From NCBI GenBank assembly GCA_014218235.1, contig CM024759.1, positions 78,823,079-78,887,078 of the forward strand: DNA of 64,000 nt, read 5' to 3'. This stretch comes from Colocasia esculenta. Lineage: Eukaryota > Streptophyta > Magnoliopsida > Alismatales > Araceae. The position numbers and the translations under genes were made by a program. The notes below the pieces were generated by a model. The model worked only from the letters and a program-made list of their open reading frames with translations. It was not told the origin of the DNA and searched no databases. This document shows positions 44,799 to 58,008 of this stretch, piece by piece. Within the stretch, counting starts at the first letter, position 1; every line of letters starts with the position of its first letter.

Positions 44799-45204
44799 TC
44801 ACAGGGAAAGAACATAACATCGCCAAGACTCGCGTTGGCTGCCGAGCACCTCTCTGATGCCTTGAGGAGTGAGGAACTTCATCTTTTGATGTAGAGATGA
44901 GGGCACTGCTTTGATGCGGCCAATCAGGCCTCTGCCGAGAATGGTGTTGTACCATGGCATGCTCCAGATCACTAGAAAGTCCACCATCTTGGTCACGCTT
45001 TTCGATGCTGTTTCTAGGGTGATAGGGAGGCAAACCCGTCCCATGGGATGCACCGAGACCCCAGAGAAGTCAAATAGAGGCGATTCTACTGGGGAGAGCT
45101 GGTCAGCTTTCCAACCCATTAACAAGAAGCAGTCGTAAGCCACCACATCGGGGGCGCTTCCGTTATCTACCAGTATGCGACGCACAGTACAATAGTTGAT
45201 GGTA
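44799..45204 (-). pseudogene. Gypsy C protease, cut by the MULE insertion
   Basis: The active-site motif reads RRILVDNGSAPDVVAYD (about 45120-45185), the Tat-type retropepsin loop, followed by a GRGLIGRIKAV segment. Only the part 3' of the MULE target site is here. The codons that should precede it are across the insertion, at 59402 and above on the same strand. The transition falls exactly within the 9-bp duplicated target ttgatggta. Confidence 0.9.
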
Positions 45205-45205
45205 C

Positions 45206-45257
45206 GGGAATTTAACATCCGGTCCAAGAATGAGGTACCAGATTAATTTTAGGTCCA
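45206..45257 (+). repeat. MULE left terminal inverted repeat
   Basis: Opens gggaatttaacatccggtcc and contains attaattttaggtcca at 45242-45257. The reverse complement of 59350-59401 has the same 16-mer at the same offset and shares the gggaa start and gtccaa block. Weaker similarity continues inwards (aggtccaacc / aggtccattg). Confidence 0.9.
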
Positions 45258-45705
45258 ACCTACCTCCTTACTTAAGTTCCGGTCCAAAAGTTGCAAAAGA
45301 CTTCACTTCAAATCCAATCTGGACAGTAGCTATTAACCCCACTAACGGTGGCTGTGTAAAAAACCTAAAACACCCCTTGTAGTAATACTAAATTTCCAGT
45401 GAAACACTACATAATAACTTCCAATCCAATTGAGTTAATTTAAGTCCAATGACAGTATGGTAATGATCCTTGATGAAAATTGCCACTGTTAGGGAGCTTC
45501 CATAGATTCGGATAGACATGGATTTTTTGCATATGAAATTAGATTTTTTTGGTAGCTTTGCATGTGCTATAATATAGTATAGTAATGAATAGAAGATGTT
45601 TTCCCATCTGCATATGTCACAGTTCGGGTATGAACTTTCCCTTTTCATTAGCTGATTTTGTTAGAGTGTGGAGCCTGAACTCTCAAAGTGGACCGGTTCA
45701 GAGTC

Positions 45706-45760
45706 GCGGGGGTCTGGGGGCAGCGCCCCCTGCGGGGGTCAAGGGGGGCAGCGCCCCTGA
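45706..45760. repeat. GC-rich ggggg-cagcg-ccccc hairpin repeats
   Basis: Two copies of ggggcagcgcccc separated by gcgggggtcaag. Each copy is a short palindrome. Such text is common in plant retroelement LTRs, so this may be an older insertion within the MULE. No borders were found. Confidence 0.6.
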
Positions 45761-45802
45761 AAGCTAAATTTGGCTTACAGAAGAGAATGAGTCGAAGTCT
45801 TC

Positions 45803-45910
45803 AAGGCAGTCGACATCGCACACTCAAGGCAGTCGACTTCAAGGCAGTCGACTTCAAGGCAGTCGACTTCGCACACCTCAAGGCAGTCGACTTCAGCAGT
45901 CGACTTCAAG
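45803..45910. repeat. Minisatellite of aaggcagtcgacttc units, split by Gypsy B
   Basis: About seven copies of an approximately 15-bp unit (aaggcagtcgacttc and shorter variants). The same array resumes at 54991-55026 on the other side of Gypsy B, so the retrotransposon landed inside the minisatellite. Confidence 0.93.
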
Positions 45911-45916
45911 ACACAA

Positions 45917-48001
45917 TGTGACGGTCCTCGCTGATCAGACCCGTTAACTTAACAACGAGTCTATCTTGAGTCCGCCTCCCGCGAACGGGCCGAAGCCTCA
46001 CAAGGGATATCAAACCACATGTCCGTAAAAAAACATAAAGGAACTAACTTAATTATTCATAAGATCTGGAAATCTCACAAATATTTACATGAAATATACA
46101 TAGCCATAGCACAACTGTAACCAAACTACAACAGAACCTGGGGCATATCCCGAGGTGTACAACAGAACAGTAAAATTACACTGCTGGTGGTACTGACCCT
46201 CCACTGGACGATGAGCGCGAAATCTCCTGATCTCCCTCTCCTGGTAGGAGGTAGGGGTGAGCCTCTCGAGTCACTGGCTCAGTAGGGAAACTCCCTAGAA
46301 ACTGAGCAAACCAACACACGTAGCAAAGTAGGAAATGCTACGCTAACAATTCACAATGCTATCTAGCAAGATATAAAACTGTAAGTACCACTTACCATTT
46401 GCTGCTTAACAGGAATCAACGTAAATAAATAAACAGCAACACCAAACAGGTGTACGAGCTACTGTAGAGAAACGTCACACTCGAGCCACGTCAACTGGTT
46501 CGGGACACCAGTTACTGACCCGGACAAACCACACAGGACTACCTCTTAGTCTCGTAGCCACGGACGAAAGGTCCAGCTGCCGCTCCACTAACAAGTACAA
46601 AGAACTGTGGAGTCCAACTAAACCACCACAACCTGCAGATCACACACCTCGCAGGCCCATGCCTGGCACCTTTAGAGACTCTGGCCCGAGCTCCATAAAG
46701 TGAGGCACTGGAAAACAGGACTAGCTGGGGCCCAATACGTCTACTGGTGTCCGTCTCCCCCAACTACGAGCGCGCTACAAGCGACAACACAACAAACTCT
46801 CTCTCTAGTCGCTGTCCCACTGCCGTCTTTCCCTCAGCCGGACGTACTACTCAGCACAAGAGTGAGGGTGTCCAGGAAGACGACAAGACCTCGTCGGTAC
46901 CCAGTACCGGGACAAGCCCCGAGCACTCACGTGCCTGGCTCACACAAAACCTGGGGCTCCCAACTGAAGAGGTATCCACGGAAGGCATCAAACTACACAC
47001 CACGTACACTGAAACCACATGCACCACGCACAAGCCACGTGAAACCTCCACGTAAACCATGTGAACACCAGGTAAACCACACACTACATGCTCCCCGAGC
47101 GTAGAGAACGTGCCAATGCACCTCCTATTATCATCACAAATCACAAACCACGCTAAACATATATTTATACGCTTACATATTTTCTCAAATAACAGCATTC
47201 GGCTGCTGTCGCGACAGGGTGCAGCGTCGCCTTCAGGACGCGTCATATCGCAATGTCGTGACCTGGTCGCGACGCCAAGGATTGTCGCCTTAGCAGGTGC
47301 GAACCCTAACTCGGGGTCCATCATTCAGATCACCCCAAACTCTTTAAAACCTACCGTTCTCATTCCGTTTTCATGCTTTAATGTGTTCCTACACATGCTA
47401 TCTAAGGTTTAGAAAGCAGGAAACACATTATCCACCACACACGAATGATTCACGGATCAAACCACGGGAAATCTCCCTACCTTTGCAAAGAACGCGAAGA
47501 ACGAAGCTTGTACGACGTTTCCCCCGCTCCACTATGCGTCGTCGCGGTGGAAGCTCGTCAAACCAAGCTCTAACAAGCCGAATCACCAAAAATTCCACAA
47601 CAAAAACCCCCTGGCCGAGCAGAGATTTCATCAGCTCTGTTCTGCTAGGGTTACTTAAAAACGCAGTGCAGTTAAGAACGCGACACCCTTATAAGTCGCG
47701 ACCTGAACTCGACGCTTTAGGCTGTCGCCTTAAGCCTGCTGATGTCAGTCCGTGCGCCCGGCACGCGACACGCGGCAGACATGCAAACGTTCACTTAAGC
47801 TAGCGGTTCCATGAATGCGGCGCCATGGGCTGCCGCGATCAAAAGGCGATGGCCCTCACTGTCGCGTTAACAACCGAGGAACAGTGAGCGCATTGGGCAA
47901 AATCTCATAACCTGCGGAAATCACCTGCCACACACGCGTCATTGGCCACACACTGGCCTCCACGACCACACAAAGACGATCCGAACGGTTGGAACGTTAC
48001 A
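45917..48001 (-). mobile_element. 3' LTR of Gypsy B, 2085 bp
   Basis: Bounded by tgtgacgg and cgttaca. Nearly identical to 52903-54986 throughout, differing only at scattered bases. The short internal frames shared with the other LTR reflect DNA identity rather than coding. GTCGCG clusters lie at about 47205-47290 and 47675-47865. Confidence 0.96.
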
Positions 48002-48107
48002 TTACTATCACCTAAAAAGAAATTTCGTCCTCGAAATTTAAAACAGAAGCCAATTATCAACATTTCAATTCAATTCATATAATACTATCACGTAAAAAGA
48101 ATAAAAC

Positions 48108-51100
48108 TTACTCAAACAAGTATGGATACATTTTCCTCATTTCTTCCGCTAATTCCCAAGTATCTTCACCACCCTGCCTGTTCTCCCATCTAACCTTTAC
48201 CAACTCAATTTCCTTGTTTTTGAGCTTTTGGGTTCTGTGGCCTGTTATCTGCACTGGATATTCTGGCATTGTCATATCTGGCTTCAAATCATCTTTCTGA
48301 TAACTAACAACTTGAGTTGGATCTTTGATATACTTTCTTAACATTGAAACATGAAACACATCATGAGCATCAGTGAAATCTACTGGCAAATCCAATTTAT
48401 AAGCTGCTTCACCCATCCTTTCTTTTATTTGAAACGACCCAACATATCTCGGGCTCAACTTGCCTTTCTTACTGAACCTTAATACACCTTTAGTAGGAGA
48501 TACCTTTAAAAATACATATTCACCAACCTCAAACTGCAATGGTCTGCGTCTAACATCAGCATAACTTTTTTGGCGACTTTGGGCTGTTTTCAACTTTTCT
48601 TGAATGAATCTCACTGTTTCTGCACACTGGCGAACTAATTCTTGGCCCAAAATCTGCCTCTCTCCTACTTCATGCCAATTTAATGGTGATCTGCATGGTC
48701 TGCCATACAAGGCTTCATAAGGTGCCATTTCAATACTTGAATGATAACTGTTGTTATATGCAAACTCAACTAGGCCCAAATGACGCTCCCAGATGCCTCC
48801 CCACACAAGACAGCAAGCCCTCAACATATCTTCAATAGTTTGAATTGTTCTTTCCGTCTGCCCATCTGTTTGTGGATGATATGCTGAACTGTACCTTAGC
48901 TCTATGTCGACGTCTCTTTGCAAACTCCTCCAAAAACCTGAAGTAAATCGAGGGTCTCGATCTGAAACTATAGTGACTGGTATTCCATGCAAAGGTACAA
49001 TTCTTTCTACATACAGCTTAGCTAATCTATCAACTGACCATGTCATGCTAACTTGTAATAATCTGCAAACCTTGGTCAATCTATCCACAAAAACCCATAT
49101 TGCATTGTGACCTGATGAACTGGGCAAACCAACTATGAAATCCATTGCTATATCATCCCACTTCCACTGCGGAATGGGTAATGGCTGCAACAATCCTCAT
49201 GGCTTCTGATGCTCTGTTTTAATCTGCCGACATACTGCACATCTGGTTATAAACTCTGCAATTTCTCTCTTCATATGCGGCCACCAAAAATGCTTCTTCA
49301 TATCTTGATACATTTTAGTGCTGCCTGGGTGGATGGTATATCTTGATCTATGAGCTTCTTCTAAAACCTTCTGTCTAATTTCTGTATCTTCTGGGACATA
49401 CAATCGTTCTTTTAGTCTCACCACATTATCATGCCCCAGATTTACTTCATTCATTCTGAGAATATCTGCTAAATTGGTATCTGCTTTCTGTGCCTCTGCT
49501 ATCTATCAGTAAAGAGAAGGCTCCACTGCACTAGTTGCTAATATTGCTCTACGCTGACTGCTTGGCACATATAAGGAATTCTCCGCCACATCCTCATAAA
49601 GTTTCCATTCTCTGATCATAAGTCGATTCATAACCGCTTTTCTGCTCAGCGCATCCGCCACCACATTTGCTCTGCCTGGATGATATGCCAAATTAAAGTC
49701 ATAATCTTTTAAATATTCCATCCATCGACGCTGCCTTAAATTCAAATCTTTCTGAGAGAAAATATATTTTAAGCTCTTATGATCTGTAAAAATCTCAAAT
49801 CTTTCACCATACAAATAATGCCGCCAAATTTTCAATGCAAAGACAAGTGCTGCCAGCTCTAAATCATGCGTAGGGTAATTCTCTTCATGCTTCTTCAATT
49901 GCCTGGAGGCATAGGCAACCACTTTACTATGCTGCATCAAAACTGCACCCAAACCTCTCTTGGATGCATCTGTAAACAAAACAAATCCGCCACTACCCGA
50001 TGAAATTTCTAAAATTGGTGCTGAAGTCAACCTCTTCTTCAACTCTGTAAAACTACGCCTGCACTCCGAAGACTACACAAAAGGAACACGCTTTCTTGTC
50101 AACCTTGTCATTGGTGCTGCTATCTTGGAGAAATCTTGGATAAATCTTCTATAATAACCTGCCAAACTCAGAAAACTCCTAATCTCAAACACAGTTCTCG
50201 GCTCTTCCCACTTCATCACTGCCTCAACATTGGCTGGATCCACTGCAATACCTTCACCTGATATCACATGACCCAGAAACTGAATCTCCTTCAACCAGAA
50301 TTCACATTTACTAAATTTAGCAAATATCTGATGATCTCTCAATATCTGTAAAGTAATCCGTAAATGATCTGCATGTTCTTTTTCTGATGCTGAATAAACC
50401 AATATATCATCAATAAAGACCACTATAAACTGATCCAAGTACTGATGAAATATTCTATTCATTAAATTCATAAATGCCGTATGTGCATTTGTCAATCCAA
50501 AAGGCATCACAACAAACTCATAATGCCCATATCTAGTCCGGAAAGCTGACTTCTCAATATCTTCTTCCCTGATCCGCAACTGATGATATCCTGATCTCAA
50601 ATCTATCTTAGAAAATACTTTGGCTGACTGCAGTTGATCAAATAAATCATCAATCCGAGGAAGTGGATACTTATTCTTAATTGTAACTTTATTCAACTGC
50701 CGGTAATCTATACACTTCCTTAAACTGCCATCTTTCTTTCTGACAAATAACATTGGCGCTCCCCAAGGTGATTGACTAGGCCTAATAAAATCTTTTTCTA
50801 ATAATTCTTGCAATTGCCTTTTCAACTCATTCAATTCTGCTGAGGACATTCTATATGACGCTTTAGAGATGGGTAAACTGCCTGGTTGCAATTCAACCGT
50901 GAAGTCTACCTCTCTGCGTGGAGCTAACCCTGGCAACTCATCTGGGAACACATCTGCAAATTCTCTAACCATAGGCACTGAATCTACAGACTTACTAGAT
51001 TCAACTAGACTAACAGAGGCAAGGTATGCTACACATCCCTCATTAATTAATTTTCTAGCTCTAAGTACAGAAATAATAAACTTGGAAGTGTTAAAAGGCA

Positions 51101-52751
51101 TACCTTGAAATTCAAACACCTCACCACCAGGTCTGCAAAATCTTACTCTCTTCTTTCTACAATCAACCAATGCCCCGTAGGCCTCTAACCAATCCATTCC
51201 CAGAATCACATCATATTCTTTCAATGTCAAAGCATACAATCTTGCTGGCATCTGATTCCCATGAATCACTATCGAGACATCTTCTAAAAAGCAGGAGGTC
51301 AACAAATATCCTCAAGAAGGAATTTCTACTACCAACTCACAAGACTTTTCTTCTAAAGGAAGTACCATGCTATCCAGAAAATCTTCGGAAATAAATGAAT
51401 GGGAAGCACCCTGATCAATTAATACTCTAGCAGTAAAATCAAAGAAAGGTAGAATACCTTCAATAAGATTGGATGCTTCCGCCTGAGCTCTGGTAACAGC
51501 CATCACTCGACCCCATCCTCCTCTTTGGTATGGTGCACCCCTGCCTTGCTCTACTGACCGCTGAAAGGGCTGTTGTTGTTGCTGAGTCCCTCTACCATAA
51601 GTCTGCTCTCGAGGATACAGACAATTCCTTGCTAAATGTCCTGGATGTCCACAATTATAACATCTAAAAGCTGGAGGTACCGTCGGCTGCCCTACCGTAC
51701 TCTGCTGGGATTCCTCTGGAACTGGTGGCTTGTAACCACGGCCCTGCTGAAAATCTCCCTATTGAAAGCCCTGTTGTCTGCCTCTACCACGGCCTCCTTG
51801 AAAGAATTTCTTGATTTGCTTGCCCCATTTTGCTATTCCAGATGATGAAGAAGCTCCGGAAGGTGCTTTCCCCTTACTAATTCCTCCTGACGGTTGTGGA
51901 TGCCGGAAACTACCTGAGCCTAAACCACCTATTTGAGACTGCCCCTGTCTGGCTCGAACAGTCCTCTCAAGTATTGCTGCTCGCTGAGCTGCCTCTTCCA
52001 CAGTTCTACACATCAATGGGATCACTGCAGCTTGCAATTCTGGCCTCAGACCTCGAATAAAGTATTCCACCATCATGGTGTTATCAGTTACTACATATGG
52101 GGCGTACCTGCTCAAAGCTATAAACCTCATCTGATATTCAAGTACCGAGAGATTCCCTTGCAGAAGTGTCCTAAACTGCTCTCTCTTCATCTGTTGAATC
52201 TGTATTGGGAAGAAGGAATCATTAAAGACTGACAAAAATTCTGACCATGGAATAGTGTCCTCCGTCCTGCCTGTAAAAACTGTCTGCATCTTTAGCCGCC
52301 ACCATTCCTATGCAAACCCTCGTAACTGGTATGCCGCAAGAAGCACTCTATCTTCTTGGGGACACCTCATTATTGTAAATACCCTCTCGATCTCATGTAT
52401 CTATTGTTCTGCCGTATCTGGGTTGGGACCTCCTGAGTATGTAGGGGGCTGCAATCTCAAAAATCGCTCCACAAGTACCGTAGTCTCCTCTCCAGTAACT
52501 GGTCTCACTGGAACTGCCGGTTGTACAGGTACCACAGGAGGTACCTCTACTCCGGGTGGGGTTGGAACTGGAGCTACTGGTACTGCCTCCTCTGGGAATA
52601 GTGGTACTGCCGCCGCTGGCTGTACCGGTGGTTGTTGATCCAATCTTACCTGAATTTCTATTAGGCTTTCCTAGATTCTCTCTATCATTCTCTGCGTAGG
52701 ATCCTCTCCTGACCCTTCTCCACCACCTCCCCAATCTCTCCTGTCGGCCAT
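48108..52751 (-). pseudogene. Gypsy B gag-pol polyprotein, one frame with nine nonsense codons
   Basis: The frame from the Met at 52751 to the stop at 48108 is 1548 codons with no frameshift. In order: gag domain (52.4-51.8 kb); CCHC knuckle CYNCGHPGHLARNC (about 51620-51665); protease with VLIDQGASHSFI (Gln where Thr/Ser is usual); RT with FIDDILVYS; RNase H with FTDASKRG; integrase finger (HRSRYTIHPGSTK ... CAVC) and DDE core (DFIVGLPSSSG, VSDRDPRFTSG, HPQTDGQTERTIQ); GPY/F region; chromodomain-like NKEIELVKVRWENRQGGEDT tail. Stops at 52671, 52401, 52308, 51759, 51312, 50073, 49506, 49503 and 49197 replace Trp (4), Gln (3) or Gly (2), judged against Gypsy A or the family. It cannot be translated as it stands. 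Confidence 0.95.
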
Positions 52752-52888
52752 TACTATTCCTGCACAAACATTATTCCAACAATACGATACACAAGAAATC
52801 AATACAAAACCAGGGTCACTACCAGCAGTGGGTTACAGTAAAGACATAGCTATGTAATTTCCAATTCCTTTATATTCTTACGAACCTT

Positions 52889-52900
52889 GCTCTGATACCA
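52889..52900 (-). other. Primer-binding site of Gypsy B (initiator tRNA-Met type)
   Basis: tggtatcagagc on the minus strand, two bases inside the 5' LTR, identical to the Gypsy A site. Confidence 0.92.
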
Positions 52901-52902
52901 AC

Positions 52903-54986
52903 TGTGACGGTCCTCGCTGATCAGACCCGTTAACTTAACAACGAGTCTATCTCGAGTCCGCCTCTTGCGAACGGGCCGAAGTCACGCAAGGGATATCAAA
53001 CCACATGTCCGTAAAAAAACATAAAGGAACCAACTTAATTATTCATAAGATCTGGCAATCACACAAATATTTACATGAAATATACATAGCCATAGCACAA
53101 CTGCAACCAAACTACAACAGAACCTGGGGCATACCCCGAGGTGTACAACAGAACAGTAAAATTACACTGCTGGTGGTACTGACCCTCCACTGGACGATGG
53201 GCGCGAAATCTCCTGATCTCCCTCATCTGGTAGGAGGTAGGGGTGAGCCTCTCGAGTCACTGGATCAGTAGGGAAACTCCCTAGAAACCGAGCAAACCAA
53301 CACATGTAGCAAAGCAGGAAATGCTACGCTAACAATTTACAATGCTATCTAGCAGGATATAAAACTGTAAGTACCACTTACCATTTGCTGCTTAACAGGA
53401 ATCAACGTAAATAAATAAACGGCAACACCAAACAGGTGTACGAGCTACTGTAGAGAAACGCCACACTCAAGCCACGTCAACTGGTTCGCGACACCAATTA
53501 TTGACCCGGACAAACCACACAGGACTACCTCTCAGTCTCGCAACCACGGACAAAAGGTCCAGCTGCCGCTCCACTAACAAGTACAAAGAACTGTGGAGTC
53601 TAACTAAACCACCACAACCTGCAGGTCACACACCTCGCAGGCCCATGCCTGGTACCTTTAGAGACTCTGGCCCGAGCTCCCTAAAGTGAGGCACTGGAAA
53701 ACAGGACTAGCTGGGGCCCAGTACGTCTACTGGTGTCCGTCTCCCCCAACTACGAGCGCGCTACAAGCGACAACACAACAAACTCTCTCTCTAGTCGCTG
53801 TCCCATTGCCGTCTTTCCCTCAGCCGGACGTACTACTCAGCACAAGAGTAAGGGTGTCCAGGAAGACGACAAGACCTCGTCGATACCCAGTACCGGGACA
53901 AGCCCCGAGCACTCACGTGCCTGGCTGACACAAAACTTGGTGCTCCCAACTGAAGAGGTATCCACGGAAGGCGTCAAACTACACACCACGTACACTGAAA
54001 CCACATGCACCACGCACAAGCCACGTGAAACCTCCACGTAAACCACGTGAACACCAGGTAAACCACACACTACACGCTCCCCGAGCGTAGAGAAAGTGCC
54101 AATGCACCTCCTATTATCATCACAAGTCACAAACCACGCTAAACATATATTTATACGCTTACATATTTTCTCAAATAACAGCATTCGGCTGCTGTCGCGA
54201 CAGGGTGCAGCGTCGCCTTCAGGACGCGTCATATCGCAGTGTCGCGACCTGGTCGCGACGCCAAGGATCGTCGCCTTAGCAGGTGCGAACCCTAACCCGG
54301 GGTCCATCATTCAGATCACCCCAAACTCTTTGAAACCTACCGTTCTCATTCCGTTTTCATGCTTTAATGTGTTCCTACACATGCTATCTAAGGTTTAGAA
54401 AGCAGGAAACACATTATCCACCACACACGAATGATTCACGGATCAAACCACGGGAAATCTCCCTACCTTCATGAAGAATGCGAAGAACGAAGCTTGTACG
54501 ACGTTTCCCCCGCTCCACTAAGCGTCCTCGTGGTGGAAGCTCGTCAAACCAAGCTCTAACAAGTCGAATCACCCAAAATTCCACAACAAAAACCCTTGGC
54601 CGAGGAGAGCTTTCATCAGCTATGTTCTGCTAGGGTTACTTAAAAACGCAGTGCAGTTAAGAACGCGACACCCTTATAAGTCGCGAACTGAACGCGACAC
54701 TTTAGGCTGTCGCCTTAAGCCTACTGATGTCAGTCCGTGCGCCCGGCACGCGACACGCGGCAGACATGCAAACGTTCACTTAAGCTAGCAGTTCCATGAA
54801 CCCGGCGCCATGGGCTGTCGCGATCAAAAGGCGACGGCCCTCACTGTCGCGTTAACAACCGAGGAACAGTGAACGCATTGGGCAAAATCTCATAACCTGC
54901 GGAAATCACCTGCCACAAACGTGTCATTGGCCACACACTGGCCTCCACGACCACACAAGGACGACCTGAACGGTTGGAACGTTACA
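52903..54986 (-). mobile_element. 5' LTR of Gypsy B, 2084 bp
   Basis: Same TGTGACG...CGTTACA borders as its partner and one base shorter. This copy would hold the promoter for the minus-strand transcript. I did not find a TATA box that stands out clearly. Confidence 0.96.
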
Positions 54987-54990
54987 CACA

Positions 54991-55026
54991 AGGCAGTCGA
55001 AGTCCTCAAGGCAGTCGACTTCTCAC
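54991..55026. repeat. Right part of the split minisatellite
   Basis: Two to three aaggcagtcga units directly beyond the cacaa duplication, continuing the array that ends at 45910. Confidence 0.9.
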
Positions 55027-55723
55027 ACCCCAGGACAAACGACTTCGCGTTTCTGAGTTAAGGCTATTATTGTCCTTGTAGATCTCGATTATGGCGCCCT
55101 AAACCCATACAATCACAACAACAAACATCAATGCAAATCTATCGAAGATGACCCTCTTTCCCTTGATTGCATAAGGAACATACTGCACATTCCAACTCAA
55201 GTATTACATACCAAACCAGTTGGCATACTACTGTTAAGAAAATTGATAGGAGTAAATTTATCTCTGGAAGACCCTTTTCATGTCCAAAAAAGTTCCAACT
55301 CCGAGGCAAACCTACAACCATATGGGATGTAAACACCAAGCACCAGACCCACTTGAAAATCTTTCTGATCACAGCACACCACAGTTTTAACTGGGCTCGT
55401 TCTTCTCCAGAGTGTTGTAGTTAAGTAACACTTGATCACAGAGAATAGAAGCATCACACTTGATCATAGAGAACTCAAGCAGAACAAAATAAAAACACAT
55501 CCTTCAGAATGGGAGATTTCTCTTCAGCAGGGTGCTCAAAAGTAGGTGTCTAGCAAAAGCAACACATCCAATCAAGCATCAACAGTTGTCTAGAACTAAA
55601 GAAGATATTGTCTAGTAATGGAGGGTGATTTCCAACTGAAAAAATTAGCAAATCAGTCCAAAAATTTTGTTTTTGAAAGAACATTGCAATAGGTAGTTCA
55701 AAATTTTAGAGTACAACAATAAT

Positions 55724-55984
55724 TCATTCATAACACAGATTACTAAATGCCTCTAAATCCCCATCACTGCCACCTTCGTCACCAACACTATTGAGGAAAG
55801 AAAATACTTTCGGTAAAGCTTTAGCAACCATCTTGGATTTCTTCAAAAGATTTTGAAATTGCTTAAGTTCTCCCTCCAACTGTGCAATGCGGTATTCTAA
55901 AGATCGAATGCACAATTCTTTCTCACAACAACAATTTGATGATGAAGGCAACACCACAAAATGTTTTAGATGATCACACCACAT
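55724..55984 (-). other. Short coiled-coil frame in the MULE, possible exon
   Basis: An 86-residue frame with a heptad-like segment (IRSLEYRIAQLEGELKQFQN) after a Cys-containing stretch. It lies 3' of the transposase stop. It may be the end of a second MULE gene, of the GRF-zinc-finger/coiled-coil kind that often accompanies plant MULEs, but the zinc-finger part is not convincingly visible. Confidence 0.35.
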
Positions 55985-56278
55985 GAAAAAATCACAAGCA
56001 ACATCCTGTTGAGAATAACCAAAGTATTATATCAATGACAATAAAATAGATTCAATTATTTAAAACCTCATTACATGCACGTAAGAGAATATCTTGCATT
56101 TATAATAGTGTCTCTCTGGATTTCTTTCTGTGTGACTTATCTTAACTACACAATATCCATGTCCAGCTGGACACCGCATAAGTGGGATGTTTGACATTTC
56201 TACAAATTTACAACATGACAATTCATTAGAAAAAAAGTTACAATGACATTATGTATAAGAAAAAGAACAAGTGTTTAC

Positions 56279-58008
56279 CTATTCAGCTATCGGGTTAGAG
56301 CATGTTTTCCGATTATGGCCAGCTTGTTTGCATCTTGAACAAGTGTACACAATCTTGTCCACTTCTAATGATTGTTGGGATGTTATTCTATTCTTCTTTC
56401 GCCTGCCAGGCCATTTTTTTGTTAGAGGAGGTCAGATTTCAATATCATCAAATTCAAGTTCTGGTTTATCCATGTCTGATATGGGCTGAATAGTCTCCTC
56501 ATAACATGTGCGATACATGTCAGAAGTGAAATATAAGGAGCAATAATCTTCTATATTTCCCCCTATATTGTGAACCACTGCACACACATGTTTGCATGAC
56601 AATCTTAAAAGTTGCCATCCTCTACAAGAACAAGTACCATGTTCAAGATTTACAACGCATGAAGGCCTACCCACAACCTCAAAAACTTTGCCATCAAAAC
56701 ATATCACAGTAACACCCCTAGAAGCTTCCATTAGTTTCCTCATTCTTTCATCAATTGAGGGGCATAGCTTTGTCACCCATCTTGCAGATATCTCTCTCCT
56801 TTTATATGCCAAATCCATTATTTGGATGCGAATTCGATCTAGCATCAGCAAAATTGGAAGATTTCTAGCTTCAAGAATCCATGCATTAAAAGACTCTACC
56901 GCATTAGAATACATCTCTCCATAACGCTCACCCTCAAAGTAAGCATTTGCCCAATAATTAGGATTTGAGTCCCTTGCCCATTTTTCTGCCTCTTCAGAAA
57001 GTCCACCCATGGTCTTTAAAGCAGTCTCATGGTCTTCCATCTTATATGCATATGCTGCCTGATCAAACAATGAGAGTAATTTTTTGTTGTTTGACCACGA
57101 TATTTCCCTGCAATTTACTTGGAAAATTTTACCTTCAAATGACACAAATAATATGCATTATAAGATTCTGGAAAAATGTTTAGAATAGCATTTAACAATC
57201 CTTTGCATCTATCAGAAATGAATGTAACTCTTCGATTAGTTGACACAACCCTTCTTAGACAAAAAAGAAACCATTCCCAATTACTCTCATTTTCAACATC
57301 AACTACAACATAAGCAAGAGGGAATAATTTATTTTCTCCATTCAGAGCAGTGGCAGCGAGAAGAATGCCTTTGTACTTATCCTTTAGGAATGTACCATCT
57401 AGAAATAGAAGTGGCCTACATCCCCTTTCAAAACCATGAATATTAGCACCAAAAGAAACAAAAAAATGCTTGAAGTGACCTTCAGCAGACACATCAAGAT
57501 CCACAATGCTATTAGCATTAGACCTCTCAATCGCATTTTTATACCAACGTAAACCATCAAAGGAATATCTCTTATCTCCATGGACCTCTTTTTGAGCAAA
57601 CTCCTTACCCCACCATGCTTGATAATATGGCACATCCACTCCATAATCCCTAAAGATATCATTCTTTATGTCTTTAGGGCGGTATAATGGAGTATCTACA
57701 ATTTTCTCAGCAATGATAGAACTAATTCATCTCTTTGACGCCCTAGGGTGTTTTTGTGTGCTCAAGCCCCCACCACATATGTGCACATTGTTTAGTTGTT
57801 TAATCTCAAAATGAGGCCCCCCATCAACTCTAATTGCATGCATGTACCAACTGGAATTTGCAACTCTACATTTCACTGTCACACGCATTAAGTCATTCTT
57901 AAGGAACATGTAATCAAAACCTCTTGCAATTGCATATTTAGTCAAATCACCCCGAAAATGTTCAACACTATTGAAGGTTTGCCCAACTGAGTGTATAATG
58001 TCATATCA
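56279..58008 (-). pseudogene. MuDR-type MULE transposase, interrupted
   Basis: The transposase cuts and joins the element at its inverted repeats. On the minus strand: MuDR DNA-binding domain (KYAIARGFDYMFLKNDLMRV, 57730-57950); MULE catalytic domain (RPLLFLDGTFLKDKYKG, then VTFISDRCKGLLNAI, 57170-57420); SWIM zinc finger (CSCRGWQLLRLSCKH, about 56600-56640); C-terminal knuckle CSRCKQAGHNRKTC ending at 56279. Damage: in-frame TGA at 58006, 57727 (probably a former Trp) and 56432, and a frame change near 57115-57145 between the catalytic and SWIM parts. All domains are present, so it decayed recently enough to be read easily. Confidence 0.93.

Larger units (their letters stand above)
45917..54986 (-). 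mobile_element. Gypsy B: complete chromovirus-type Ty3/gypsy element, 9070 bp
   Basis: LTRs of 2085 bp (45917-48001) and 2084 bp (52903-54986) are flanked by a perfect 5-bp duplication, cacaa (45912-45916, 54987-54991). On the minus strand it has PBS, a single-frame gag-pol and a C-terminal chromodomain-like tail. Domain order PR-RT-RH-INT and the tail place it with chromoviruses, probably the Tekay/Del side. It is structurally complete but its polyprotein has nine nonsense codons. It belongs to the same family as Gypsy A and is related to the solo LTR at 21713-24165. Confidence 0.96.

Noticed and set aside
45659..55110. Idea that a copia LTR starts at tgttagag (45659) and ends near 55110 inside the MULE
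   Set aside because: No matching 5-bp target duplication; the GC hairpins alone do not define an LTR.
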